DNA of 64,000 nucleotides from positions 86,102 to 150,101 of the forward strand of contig JAEWRL010000012.1 of the NCBI GenBank assembly GCA_023398955.1, given 5' to 3'. The DNA is from Pseudomonadota bacterium (GTDB taxonomy: Bacteria > Myxococcota_A > Polyangia > Polyangiales > Polyangiaceae). The position numbers and the translations under genes are program-made. Positions within the stretch are counted from its first letter, which is position 1; every line of letters starts with the position of its first letter. Below, piece after piece: positions 25,201-33,884 of the stretch. The notes under the pieces were generated by a model. The model was not told where the DNA came from. It searched no databases and saw nothing but the letters and a program-made list of their open reading frames with translations.

Positions 25201-26860
25201 AATACTGCGCGAGCGGAGCGAGCTCGTGCCCGAGCTGCGAGCCCAACACGACCGTACGCGAGAGCTGCTGCTGAAAGCCGACGAAGCAGTGACTATCGCC
25301 GAGCAGGCGTGGGAGAACGCGACCGCCGAATGGCAGCAGGCGGACGCCGCCGCCTCCGCCGTGCAAGCATTGGTGGAGAGGACCCGCCTCGAGCTCGAGT
25401 CAGAGGGCGCGGCCCACCACTCCGACGAGGCGCTCGTCGAGGCGAACGTGGAACTAGCCCGTCACGAACAGACGCTGGCGATTCTCATGGAGGAGGAACG
25501 CGGCCTGGCTGCCGACGTGGCAATCGCCAATGAGCGAGCGACGCAATCAGAGGGGGTCGCAGAGAACTGTCGGGTGCTCCTCGAGCAGGCGGAACAGCGG
25601 TCCAAGCCAGCATTGGAGGCTTGGAAAAGCTTCCAGGATGCCCTCGAAACGAGCGCTGGCGCTAGCTTGCGGACGGCGGACGTGCAGGCTCCCGCGCACG
25701 CCGAGCGGTCCTCCGACGGGCCTGCAGATCCTGCTCCCCTCCCGAGACTACGTCATAGTCACGACTACTGGCCCGAGGCACGCAGCAAGGCCGATTTGCT
25801 GATCGATCGCCTCGAGGCAGCTCGTGGCGGGCTCGATTTGGCCCAGCGTCTCCGAGGACAGCTGCCAAACGATCCCGCCGTTGCCACCGAAGGTGGCATA
25901 CACTTTCTGAATGCATGGATAGAGGTCCGAGAGTTCTTGCTCAGGCGCCTGCCCGCTCAGGTCGCCGACGTCTCCGATCCGCGTGATGCCCTCGAGCGCC
26001 TACGCGACGATCTCGAGCACCTAGAAAGGCGCCTGGCCCGTCAGGAAACCGATCTGGGTGGCGCTTCGGAAGACGTAGGCCGAGGGATCGAAGTCCAGAT
26101 CCGCCGCGCCTCCGGCCAGGTACGCCGCCTCAACCAGTATCTCGAGGGCATCAGCTTCGGGAGCATTCGCGGAATCCGTGCCCGGATGAAGCGCGTCGAG
26201 AAGATGGAGCAGGTGCTGCGGGCACTCCATGAGGGAGCCGCCCAAGAGCTCCTGTTCCAGCCGACGATGCCGATCGAAGAGGCGCTCGAGGAGATCTTCA
26301 AACGCTACGCCGCCGGACGTGGCGGTGGTCAGCGGCTGCTCGACTACCGGGAGTACATCGAACTCTCAGTAGAGATCCAACGCCGAACCAGCGACGACTG
26401 GGAGCCCGCCAACCCGACCCGACTCTCCACCGGCGAGGCCATTGGAGTGGGTGCGGCACTGATGATGGTAATCCTGACCGAATGGGAACGCGACGCCAAC
26501 CTGCTCCGCGCGAAGCAGCGGCGCCAGAGTCTGCGCTTCCTCTTCTTGGACGAAGCGAACCGGCTCAGTCATGACAACCTCGCCGTGCTCTTCGAGCTCT
26601 GCCGGAACCTTGACCTACAACTGCTCATTGCAGCGCCCGAGGTTGCACAAGCCGAGGGCAATACCACCTACCGGTTGACCCGACGCATCACCTCCGACGG
26701 CATGGAAGAGGTAGTTGTCAGCGGACGCCGCAGCACCCTACCGGCCGAGCTCGACACGTTCATCGAAGCAGCAGAGTGCCCGGCGTCCACTGCCGATGCC
26801 ATCGACGAAGGAACCGGCGAGCGAGCGCCTGATCGCCCCGGTCAGCGACAGCTTTTTTGA
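22268..26860 (+). CDS. mukB: Chromosome partition protein MukB (SMC-like condensin subunit)
   Basis: A 1530-residue SMC-like ATPase that folds and segregates the chromosome. The N-terminal head has the Walker A GANGAGKTT at residues 33-41. It also carries FTNVGETGATGGDRGIWGRL, equivalent to the MukB-specific G-A-T-S-G-S-R segment of E. coli. Residues about 280-700 and 870-1290 are long coiled coils rich in Glu, Ala, Arg and Leu, flanking a hinge. The C-terminal head carries the ABC signature RLSTGEAIGVGAALMMV near 1386 and Walker B LRFLFLDEANRL near 1426, followed by LQLLIAAPEVAQAEGNTTYR. The size rules out the shorter MksB/JetC type. GTG start overlaps mukE by four bases. Confidence 0.93.
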   Translation: MTRAKASALILVNWKGVFFERYVLDPHVTALEGANGAGKTTVMIAAYLVLLPDLSRLRFTNVGETGATGGDRGIWGRLGEVGRPSYSVLQVDLPTSERLAIGVMLERKSEPSLEAITFLISPLRSGVRLSEVLLRRCGDHDEVPTLDEVRDAARTAGAELKVFKSLKEYFTTLFELGCSPMRLVSDEDRNKFNEMLRTSMTGGISRALTSELRSFVLKEEVGLGDALGRMRANLSTCRRTRLEVSEARQLEHELSGIHDAAQRMAAAAQAATRAEANEALVGVDHARRELESSQDRVSALRTTAEQAEARQQTITERLAAARTQVERAGLVKARILRAREAAARLREQLREASELRRLADESRLRQAKASATRAAAKREREGTQEAFRQTAEGLADLQTGLDELHRQAHAHRLVHQKLQQAREALDDPGLDEHTLADAAQRVQNELESIDAERARRDREGQLLGRRRSDYEQASAALQALGGLDGDGARDPERDHDRARHILADLNELETLSQRTRELASEKLRRDAQVERQHGLLAQTKALGIDAAAPTLSRAIQEAQQEAEQRLMRWEKEHREAIESIALAQQEQEHSRRELGELSRRAESWSAIAAAEQHLSRHAGPFEKSCAGVTELVTRLEAGLDDLRAKRRASELELERVKEQAREHENGLGTIPHEIRSAADEVEGELLASRFEDLDVDEAGIMEARLGPLAEAIVVDDPVAAAQRMRDRTHGEATIWLLAADAELPVADSATPPAHSGRLVVRGPGHLRLTRVPERPRLGRAARERNIVQLRGSVEELAASVEQASRSLRTTEASLRAARCLLNLCDPWLAGDPRPLVGAAHERLQAAIEAERQHGQTVHERRELAATERARLAVLRAIARDAESLGDADHVAEAARLARRLEEATAAQERLAVVAGPRSVLRALADCLRYPPPDPSEMDAWTRDRERIDAARDRCYRLSEALEAVRSNRQAFAWGDAERILRERSELVPELRAQHDRTRELLLKADEAVTIAEQAWENATAEWQQADAAASAVQALVERTRLELESEGAAHHSDEALVEANVELARHEQTLAILMEEERGLAADVAIANERATQSEGVAENCRVLLEQAEQRSKPALEAWKSFQDALETSAGASLRTADVQAPAHAERSSDGPADPAPLPRLRHSHDYWPEARSKADLLIDRLEAARGGLDLAQRLRGQLPNDPAVATEGGIHFLNAWIEVREFLLRRLPAQVADVSDPRDALERLRDDLEHLERRLARQETDLGGASEDVGRGIEVQIRRASGQVRRLNQYLEGISFGSIRGIRARMKRVEKMEQVLRALHEGAAQELLFQPTMPIEEALEEIFKRYAAGRGGGQRLLDYREYIELSVEIQRRTSDDWEPANPTRLSTGEAIGVGAALMMVILTEWERDANLLRAKQRRQSLRFLFLDEANRLSHDNLAVLFELCRNLDLQLLIAAPEVAQAEGNTTYRLTRRITSDGMEEVVVSGRRSTLPAELDTFIEAAECPASTADAIDEGTGERAPDRPGQRQLF

Positions 26861-27091
26861 ACGGCGGGCACGGGGACCGCAGGAACCGGCCCGTTAGCCC
26901 CGCACCCACGATTCCGCCACCACCGGAAGCGACCGACCCAACGATCGCTGCGAAGCGCATCGGTGCGAATTCGGCAGCGCCTGGCATGGCGCAGGGGCAG
27001 GCCCAAGCCCGCCTAGCGAGGTCGCCGCTGCTCGAGCAGCTCTCCAGTTTGTCACCTCTGCGTGAGCCTTTCGATTACACTTCGCGGCGCC

Positions 27092-29011
27092 ATGACCTCC
27101 AACGAACGTCCTTACAGGCATCCACTCCTGTGGGTGCCGAGTAGCTACTTCGTCATGGGCACCGTCTGGGTGACGGTGACCACGATGAGTAACATCATGT
27201 TCCTCAATCTCGGGCTCAGCGTAGCCCAGGCCGCGAGCTATTCCAGCTTGCTGGGCCTGCCTTACGTGTTCAAACCGCTTTGGGCCCCACTGCTCGAGCT
27301 CTACAAGACGAAGAAGTTCTGGGTGGTGGCCTGCCAACTCGTGCTCTCGGCCACGCTGGCAGCTACCGCTTTCGCGTTGCCTCTCCCGAATCAGACGTTC
27401 GTCGCCCCCGTCCTCGGGCTGCTCATGCTCGCCGGTCTCGTCGGGGCTACCATGGATATTGGCTCGGACGGCGTGTACGTGACCACTCTGCCGGCGAAAG
27501 AGCAGGCACGCTACACGGGCTTCCAGAGCATGTGCTGGAGCATTGGACCGATCGTGGCGACCGGGCTCTTCGTATGGATCACGGGGAAGCTCCACGAAAC
27601 CATGAGCTACGCTTGGGCGTGGCTCATGGTCTTCGTGGCTTTGGCGGCCCTCCTGCTCGTTGCCTCGTTCGTCCACATGAAGACGCTGCCCGCCGGGGCA
27701 AAAGCCGCCGACGCCCCGGAGAGCGCTGCCGAGGCCATGAAGACGTTCGGCGTCGCATTCGTCTCGTTCTTCCAGAAGCGCGCCATTTTGGCGATGGTCG
27801 CTTTTGCGTTCTTGTACCGCTTCGGTCTTGGCCTACTCGACAAGATTGGCCCCGCATTTCTCATCGACTCCCGCCTCGCTGGCGGTCTCGGGCTCAACAA
27901 CGAGCAACTCGGCATCCTTAACGGCGGCGTCGGCACTGCTGCCTTCATTCTCGGGTCACTGCTGGGCGGGCTCTTCGTCGCGCGATCGAAGAGCGGCCTC
28001 CTCGGGGTGCTGTTCGTCCTCGCGCTTAGTCTCAATGTGCCCAACCTGACCTTCCTGTATCTCGGCGTCGCAATGCCGAGCAACACGGACATGGGCGGGC
28101 TCTACCTCGTCGGCACACTCGTCTTCATCGAGAAGTTTGGCTGGGGATTCGGTGCAGTGGGGCACATGCTCTACATGATGCAGCAGATAGCACCGGGCCC
28201 GTACAAGACGGCGCATTACGCCTTCGCCACCGGGCTCATGGGCCTCTGCATGACCGCGACTGGCCTGATCAGCGGCTGGATCGTCGAAGCTGTCGGGTAC
28301 AGAGCCTTCTTCTGGACGGTTCTGGCAGCGGCCGCGCCCTCCCTCATTGCCACGCTGACCGCTCCATTCATCCACGCCGAAGGCGACCCGGCGAACGACG
28401 GAAAGAAGCGCTTCGTCCTTGCGGAGCCAAAACGGACGATCGCTATCATCGCCGTGTTGGCGGTCTCGGGCATCGCCGGCTTCTTCGTCTTTCAGCGAGG
28501 TTCCGAGTACGACCAACGACGTGAGGCTCTGCGGGCCGACACAGCCGCCTGCTTCGAATCCGACGACCGCCAAGCCTGCTACTTCCAATGCGAGCTCAAC
28601 AAAGACCCCAAGGCATGTCTGCGGTTGTCGCAGGCCTTTGCCACCGAGTCTCCCCTGTTATCCAAGGCCCAAATGGATAGCTTGGAGGGTGATGCACGGA
28701 GGGAGCATCAGTACCTACGAAGCCAGGCTTATAAGTGGTACCGCAAGTATCTTGAGCAGACTTGCGACGCCGCAGCCGGCAACACCGAAGGGCTGGCAGC
28801 CTGCCTCGAGCTGGGGCAGATCCTATCCCGCCCGAAGTCCCCTGAGGGCATTGCCGTTGACGACCCTTGTGCTCCGCGCCTGAACCTGAGCGATGCGCGC
28901 GCACGCTGGTGCGACGTTGCTGCTCCAGACGAGGACCAGGCACGGAATTGGTTCACCAAGGCCTGTGCCAGAGGCAAAGGGATCGAACAAGCCTGCGAGC
29001 TCGAGGACTAG
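27092..29011 (+). CDS. AmpG-like MFS permease with C-terminal Cys-rich repeat domain
   Basis: A 639-residue inner-membrane protein. Residues 1 to about 470 form a 12-helix major facilitator domain with PAT/AmpG features: LLGLPYVFKPLWAPLLELY in the first part, GATMDIGSDGVYVTTLP, and the motif LSL-rich helices later. AmpG imports muropeptides for cell-wall recycling. After a further helix (IIAVLAVSGIAGFFVFQRG) comes a soluble tail with ten Cys (CFESDDRQACYFQC, KACLRLSQ, AACLELGQI, KACARGKGIEQACELE). Its spaced Cys pairs suggest Sel1/Hcp-like helical repeats with disulfides. ATG at 27092 is chosen over a GTG ten codons upstream. The position just after mukB need not mean shared function. The tail is uncommon for AmpG. 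Confidence 0.75.
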   Translation: MTSNERPYRHPLLWVPSSYFVMGTVWVTVTTMSNIMFLNLGLSVAQAASYSSLLGLPYVFKPLWAPLLELYKTKKFWVVACQLVLSATLAATAFALPLPNQTFVAPVLGLLMLAGLVGATMDIGSDGVYVTTLPAKEQARYTGFQSMCWSIGPIVATGLFVWITGKLHETMSYAWAWLMVFVALAALLLVASFVHMKTLPAGAKAADAPESAAEAMKTFGVAFVSFFQKRAILAMVAFAFLYRFGLGLLDKIGPAFLIDSRLAGGLGLNNEQLGILNGGVGTAAFILGSLLGGLFVARSKSGLLGVLFVLALSLNVPNLTFLYLGVAMPSNTDMGGLYLVGTLVFIEKFGWGFGAVGHMLYMMQQIAPGPYKTAHYAFATGLMGLCMTATGLISGWIVEAVGYRAFFWTVLAAAAPSLIATLTAPFIHAEGDPANDGKKRFVLAEPKRTIAIIAVLAVSGIAGFFVFQRGSEYDQRREALRADTAACFESDDRQACYFQCELNKDPKACLRLSQAFATESPLLSKAQMDSLEGDARREHQYLRSQAYKWYRKYLEQTCDAAAGNTEGLAACLELGQILSRPKSPEGIAVDDPCAPRLNLSDARARWCDVAAPDEDQARNWFTKACARGKGIEQACELED

Positions 29012-29156
29012 GCCGCCGCGTCCCCACTTCTCGCGGTTCTGGGCTCTACCGAGCGCTCGGCGTCCTGTCCGACGTCGAGCGCTTCCCCATTTGACCGCCG
29101 GCCAGGAGTGCGTCGTCGGTGTTGCGGCGCCAGCGGCACCGGTCTACGACAAGACC

Positions 29157-29894
29157 GTGAAGCGTCGCGCCGACCAGCTGCTCGTGGAACGGGGGCTAGC
29201 CCCGAGTCGCACGCGCGCCCAGAGCCTCCTCCTGGCAGGTAAGGTCTACAGTGGCGAGATCCGTATCGAGAAGGCTGGACAGCTATTGGCGGTGGATGCG
29301 CCCCTCACCATCCGAGAGGGTGACCGCTTCGTTTCCCGTGGTGGTCACAAGCTCGAAGGGGCACTGGATGCCCTGGCCATCGACGTCGCCGGACTTACCG
29401 CCGTCGACGTCGGCGCCTCCACCGGAGGCTTCACCGACTGCCTTCTCCAGCGCGGTGCGCGCCACGTCTTTGCCGTCGATGTGGGCCGTGGTCAGCTTGC
29501 GCAGAAGCTGCGTCAGGACAACCGAGTTACGTGCATGGAGGGCGTCAACGCCCGCTACCTGCAGAGCGACGACTTCGACCGCACCATTGAGCTCATCGTT
29601 GTCGATGCGTCGTTCATTGGCCTGGAGAAGCTGATTCCAGCAATGACACGCATACTCGTTCCCAATGGGTGCCTGCTGGCGATGGTCAAGCCGCAGTTCG
29701 AGGTAGGTCGAGAGCAGGCTCGCAGGTTCAGGGGTGTCGTGCGCGACCCCGAGCTCCGCGACGCTGCAATACAGAACGTGCGGGCTGCCCTCGTGAGTCA
29801 CGAGTTCCTGCTTCATGGAGAATGTGCGTCTGTGCTACCGGGGCCACGAGGAAACATCGAGCACTTCCTCTACGCCCAACGGCAGGATCCCTGA
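29157..29894 (+). CDS. tlyA: TlyA-family rRNA (cytidine-2'-O)-methyltransferase
   Basis: A 245-residue RNA methyltransferase. The N-terminal S4 domain is clear (KRRADQLLVERGLAPSRTRA, QSLLLAGKVYSGEIRIEKAG). The FtsJ/RrmJ-type Rossmann core follows: RGGHKLEGALDALAIDVAG, AVDVGASTGGFTDCLLQRGA as motif I, and LIVVDASFIGLEKLIPAMTR with the conserved Asp. LAMVKPQFEVGRE is a family hallmark. Known members methylate C1409 of 16S and C1920 of 23S rRNA. I chose the GTG at 29157, immediately before the S4 domain, because the frame upstream is Arg/Pro-rich and overlaps the permease gene. The family length of 245-270 supports this. Confidence 0.92.
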   Translation: MKRRADQLLVERGLAPSRTRAQSLLLAGKVYSGEIRIEKAGQLLAVDAPLTIREGDRFVSRGGHKLEGALDALAIDVAGLTAVDVGASTGGFTDCLLQRGARHVFAVDVGRGQLAQKLRQDNRVTCMEGVNARYLQSDDFDRTIELIVVDASFIGLEKLIPAMTRILVPNGCLLAMVKPQFEVGREQARRFRGVVRDPELRDAAIQNVRAALVSHEFLLHGECASVLPGPRGNIEHFLYAQRQDP

Positions 29895-29934
29895 ACGGAA
29901 TGCCCACCCGGTTCTTCTCAGGAGGACGGCACCA

Positions 29935-31950
29935 TCACCTGTCGTGCAACATGACCTGGAGCTCCGACTCGGAGATCACCTGAGTGCCCCGCTTTCTTGC
30001 AGCGTCGATCTTGGCCTTGCCCACCTTCTCGCCAATCACGAGATATGACGTGTCCTTCTTGACCTTGTCGTGAACCGAGCCGCCCGCGGCACGAATGTCT
30101 GCATGGACGTCCTCCCGCCTGCGCGATAGCACCCCGGTCACACAGAACGAGTGGCCTTTCAGCGGGCCCGCTTCCGCGATGACAGCAGCCACCCGTGCCG
30201 TGGAAACGCCTTCTTTGTGAAGCTTCGTCAAGAGCGCGCGCCGGTGCGGGTCAAACACCGCCCGCAGGACGCTTTCGATCATCTTTGGGCCGAACCCGGA
30301 GACTCCCGCCAGGGTTTCCTCGAGTTGGTCCCGACTATGGTCGAGCAGATCCCCCAGAGAGCCGACACCCTCCGAGAGCTGTTTGGCGGCCACCTGCCCC
30401 ACATGCTCGATGCCGAGCCCTGTCAGCAATCTGTCGAATGGTCGCTGCTTCGACTGGCCAATGGCAGCCACCAGATTCTCCGCGCTCTTCTTGCCCAGCC
30501 GCTCGAGCGAGGTGAGTTGGTCTACGGTAAGGCCATACACATCAGCAACGTCCTGCACCAGACCTCGCTTGACGAGCTGCTCCACCAAGGCATCGCCGAG
30601 ACCATCGATGTCCATTGCGAATCGCTTGGCGAAGTAGAGGATCGATTGCTTCGTCACCGCGGGGCACGCAAGATTCGGGCAGCGCACGGCCACCTCGTCT
30701 CCCCGCCGCTCGACCGCCGTATTGCACACGGGACAGCGATCCGGCATTTGGAACGGCTTAGTGTCGCCGGTCCGTTCGTGAGCAGCCACCTGAACGACCT
30801 GTGGGATGATTTCGCCCGCCTTCTCGATGATGACGAGGTCGCCCTTGCGCACGTCGAGCTGCTCGATCACCTGCTCATTGTGCAGGGACGCACGCGCTAC
30901 GGTTGTGCCAGCCAGTTGCACCGGCTCCAACACCGCCACGGGTGTGAGCGCGCCGGTCCGTCCCACCTGCACGGTGATGTCCCGCAGTCGCGTGGTGGCG
31001 CGCTCCGCGTGGAACTTGTAGGCGATGGCCCAGCGCGGAAACTTCGCCGTCGCCCCGAGGATTGCCTGCTGGGTAAAGTCGTTGACCTTCACGACGCAAC
31101 CATCGATCTCGAATGGGTAGTCTGCCCGCATGCGACCGATTGCTTCGATTGCCGCAAACACCTCCCGAGCGCTACGACAAACTCGGTGTTGCCGGTGGGT
31201 GGGGAGTCCCAGCTCGGCCAGACGCTCGAGCGCGTCACCGTGGCTGCTGGCTATCTGAGGTCCTTCGACGACCTGCCAGACGATGGCCCGCAACGGTCGT
31301 TCCGCGACCATGCGCGGGTCCAGCATCCGCAGACTCCCAGCCGCAGCATTCCTCGGGTTCGCGAAGGGAGCCTCACCCCGCTCGCTGCGCATGCGGTTCA
31401 CACGCTCCAACTCGCTGCGGTAGATCACCACCTCAGCGCGCAAGGTGAGCTGCCCCGGGTAATCGATGACGAGGGGGAGAGTACGTATCGTGCGGAGGTT
31501 CTCCGCGATCTCTTCACCGTGGAGACCATCACCGCGCGTCGACCCACCCACCAGGTGCCGGTCCCTATAGAGGATTTCGACGCTGGCGCCGTCGAGCTTC
31601 GGCTCCACCACGAAAGCCAGAGTAGCACCAGAGGGCAGACGCTCTTCGGCGCGACGCAGAAAGTCGGAGAGTTCCGACTCACTGTAGGTGTTGTCCAGGG
31701 ACATCATTGGGACGACGTGCTCGACAGTTCTCAGATCCGCACGCAGACCACCGCCCACCCGCTGCGTCGGGGACGAATCGTCGACCAGCTCCGGGAACCG
31801 TTCCTCAAGAGACCTCAGTTCGGCGTAGAGACGATCGTACTCGAGATCAGATATCGTGGGATCGTCGAGCACGTAGTACCGGTAGTCGTGCGCGCGCAGC
31901 TCGTGCGCGAGCCGCGTGTGCAGCCGCCTGGGTTCTTCGCTGGGCTTCAT
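29935..31950 (-). CDS. ligA: NAD-dependent DNA ligase
   Basis: A 671-residue replicative ligase that seals nicks using NAD+. Parts in order: Ia domain (EPRRLHTRLAHELRAHDYRY), nucleotidyltransferase with the active-site VEPKLDGASVEILYRDR (KxDG, Lys adenylated) near residue 110, OB fold, then the Cys4 zinc finger (CPVCNTAVERRGDEVAVRCP, and PNLACPAV), helix-hairpin-helix motifs, and a BRCT domain at the C-terminus (GPLKGHSFCVTGVLSRRRED). Length is typical. The ATG at 31950 fits the family start; an extension to 32091 lacks conservation. It is divergent from the CPBP protease gene. A large frame on the other strand is a shadow of this gene. Confidence 0.97.
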   Translation of the reverse strand: MKPSEEPRRLHTRLAHELRAHDYRYYVLDDPTISDLEYDRLYAELRSLEERFPELVDDSSPTQRVGGGLRADLRTVEHVVPMMSLDNTYSESELSDFLRRAEERLPSGATLAFVVEPKLDGASVEILYRDRHLVGGSTRGDGLHGEEIAENLRTIRTLPLVIDYPGQLTLRAEVVIYRSELERVNRMRSERGEAPFANPRNAAAGSLRMLDPRMVAERPLRAIVWQVVEGPQIASSHGDALERLAELGLPTHRQHRVCRSAREVFAAIEAIGRMRADYPFEIDGCVVKVNDFTQQAILGATAKFPRWAIAYKFHAERATTRLRDITVQVGRTGALTPVAVLEPVQLAGTTVARASLHNEQVIEQLDVRKGDLVIIEKAGEIIPQVVQVAAHERTGDTKPFQMPDRCPVCNTAVERRGDEVAVRCPNLACPAVTKQSILYFAKRFAMDIDGLGDALVEQLVKRGLVQDVADVYGLTVDQLTSLERLGKKSAENLVAAIGQSKQRPFDRLLTGLGIEHVGQVAAKQLSEGVGSLGDLLDHSRDQLEETLAGVSGFGPKMIESVLRAVFDPHRRALLTKLHKEGVSTARVAAVIAEAGPLKGHSFCVTGVLSRRREDVHADIRAAGGSVHDKVKKDTSYLVIGEKVGKAKIDAARKRGTQVISESELQVMLHDR

Positions 31951-32189
31951 GACGAGTAACCGTTCGTTGTCGATGCGGATAGATAGCGGAAATGCGATAA
32001 GCGCCAACCCGTGACACCCTACCGGCCGGACTGCAGGAAGTGGCTTCTGCTGCATACTTGGCGCCGCATCGGCCACTTGGAATCCTTTCACCTTGGGCTA
32101 AGTTCGCGAGCAGACGAGGTCCGCCTCAGGAACGCGGCAGCCGGACCAGGAGCGGCGCTGCCCGTGAACCTGGTGCCCCGAGTAGCATC

Positions 32190-32906
32190 ATGGCCGAAGA
32201 GCAGGCGCGTGCGCGACAGCCCAAGCTGGAGAGTCGAAGTGGTCCCTGGACGGACCTGGGTCTGACGCTGCCAATATTCCTTGGGTATCACCTCGGCGTC
32301 GTGTTCCTGCCGGTCCGGAATGCGGCGGACTGGGTGACACGCGAGCTCGTCGATCTGGCCGATCAGAACATGCTTGCCTACGGCCTGCTCACCCTCTGCA
32401 TTGGCGGTAGCTACGTCTCGGTCCTCATGATGCTCGGCCGGGGACAAGCCCTGCGATGGGATCGATTCCTGTTCATTGGTGTCGAGGGGATCGCCTACGC
32501 CATAGTGCTGCGTCTGGTAGCAGGCTATGTCACGGGACGCCTCTTCCTCGGTCTCGTCGTGAACGACCCGTTCGCGGGGCTGGTCATGGCGCTCGGCGCG
32601 GGGTTCTACGAGGAAGCAGTCTTCCGCGTGGGCCTCTTCGGAGTGGGTGCGAAGCTAGTGGCTCTTACCTTCCCGGGTGTACCCGGCATGGTACGCCTCT
32701 CACAACGACTAGTGTGGGCTGTCGTCGCCGCAGCAGCTTTCAGTGCTTGGCATTATATGGGTCCCTTCGGAGACGCCTTCGACCTGCGAACCTTCGTGTT
32801 CCGCTGGGTCGCGGGGCTCGTCTTCACGGTCATTTATGTCTTTCGCGGCTTCGCGCCGGCCGTCTGGACCCATGCGCTTTATGATATTTGGGTGCTGGTG
32901 CTTTGA
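32190..32906 (+). CDS. CPBP-family intramembrane metalloprotease (Abi type)
   Basis: A 238-residue multi-helix membrane protein of the CPBP (CAAX protease and bacteriocin-processing) family. The glutamate motif is FYEEAVFRVGLF (EExxxR) at about residues 150-160. The other catalytic histidines are in AFSAWHYMGPFGDAF and VWTHALYDIWVLVL. Such enzymes cleave inside membranes, but the substrate is unknown. I chose the ATG at 32190, because the frame upstream is Arg/Pro-rich. Its stop TGA overlaps a TTG start of the next gene, suggesting coupled translation with an FGE-like protein. The three catalytic motifs are intact, so it is probably active. Confidence 0.85.
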   Translation: MAEEQARARQPKLESRSGPWTDLGLTLPIFLGYHLGVVFLPVRNAADWVTRELVDLADQNMLAYGLLTLCIGGSYVSVLMMLGRGQALRWDRFLFIGVEGIAYAIVLRLVAGYVTGRLFLGLVVNDPFAGLVMALGAGFYEEAVFRVGLFGVGAKLVALTFPGVPGMVRLSQRLVWAVVAAAAFSAWHYMGPFGDAFDLRTFVFRWVAGLVFTVIYVFRGFAPAVWTHALYDIWVLVL

Positions 32907-33871
32907 AGCGGCTTCGGGCGAGAGCGCGACATCCTGCGACACGGCTTGCAGGGTTCGCTCTGGCTGCTTTGGTGGCGACCATTCTCACGTTTGTTTTGGC
33001 CGTGAGCGAGCGTCGCGAGCCGCTCCGCTGTCCACCGGGACAAGTGCAAGCAAAAGCCCGTTGTTGTGGGCGCGGGCAGCGCGTGAATGCGGCCACGTGC
33101 GTTGGCTCGCCGGTCTCATGCGGTGAGCACCTCGCGAGGGTCACTGGTGCCTATCCGGGCTGCGTGGCCTCGAACACCCGCATCTTCGTCCCACCAGGCC
33201 GCCTCGTCGTTGGCCCTATCGACTGGGAAGCCGAGGGCAGCGTAGAACGGAAGGAGGTGACAGTGCCTGGCTTCTTCATCGACAGGCTAGAGGTAACGGA
33301 GGAACGTTGGCGTCAGTGCAGCGATGCTAACGTGTGTCCATCCCGTTCCTTTAGCGAGCCGGGGCGCCCGGTTCGCCGCGTCAGCCGCGACCAAGCATCG
33401 ACGTTCTGCAGATTTGCCGGGGGCCGTCTCCCCTTGGGGGAGGAGTGGATGCTCGCTGCGGTTGGCCCAGCCAGCACTCGTTATCCATGGGGAAACAGCG
33501 GACTGGCCTGTCGGCGAGCAGCCTTCGGACTAACACAGGGGCCCTGCGCTCATGGTGGAGAGGGCCCGGACCTCGCCGGCAGCCGCCCCGAGGGCGCGAC
33601 TCCTGCCGGGGTCCAAGACATGGTCGGCAACGTCGCCGAATGGACGGCGGAGGCCGATGGGGCTCGCATTGCCAGAGGCGGCTCGTACCTCTCTCGCCAG
33701 CCGGCGCAGCTCAAGGGTTGGGCCTCTGAGAAGCCCTTGACGAACGCGGCTCCGCACGTGGGCTTTCGTTGTGCTTACGACCGCGACGACCTGAGCAGGA
33801 CAGCCCACGAAGCCACGGGCATGTCAGGACTCAACCAAAACACCGGGACGCACGGCCCCGACGAACCATAG
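32903..33871 (+). CDS. Membrane-anchored formylglycine-generating-enzyme-like (SUMF1) protein
   Basis: A 322-residue protein with an N-terminal signal anchor (GFALAALVATILTFVLAVS), a small Cys-rich segment (CPPGQVQAKARCCGRGQRVN) and a C-terminal FGE-sulfatase domain. That domain is recognised from VTVPGFFIDRLEVTEERWRQC and GGRLPLGEEWMLAAVG, then YPWGN, DMVGNVAEWTAEADGARIAR and GGSYLSR, ending HVGFRC. In this superfamily the fold is used by true FGEs and by many non-catalytic binding proteins; I cannot see the catalytic Cys pair in the usual position. TTG at 32903 overlaps the CPBP stop as TTGA; TTG at 32888 is an alternative. It is probably periplasmic. Confidence 0.75.
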   Translation: MKRLRARARHPATRLAGFALAALVATILTFVLAVSERREPLRCPPGQVQAKARCCGRGQRVNAATCVGSPVSCGEHLARVTGAYPGCVASNTRIFVPPGRLVVGPIDWEAEGSVERKEVTVPGFFIDRLEVTEERWRQCSDANVCPSRSFSEPGRPVRRVSRDQASTFCRFAGGRLPLGEEWMLAAVGPASTRYPWGNSGLACRRAAFGLTQGPCAHGGEGPDLAGSRPEGATPAGVQDMVGNVAEWTAEADGARIARGGSYLSRQPAQLKGWASEKPLTNAAPHVGFRCAYDRDDLSRTAHEATGMSGLNQNTGTHGPDEP

Positions 33872-33884
33872 AAGGAACACCCTC

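Noticed and set aside
22268..26860. Wadjet/JetABCD plasmid-defence reading of the muk genes
   Set aside because: mukB is full MukB size with MukB-specific sequence, and no JetD nuclease gene follows.
30151..31959. A 602-codon plus-strand frame opposite ligA
   Set aside because: It is the antisense shadow of the ligase gene; its translation is His/Arg-rich with no domain, whereas the minus strand gives a complete ligase.
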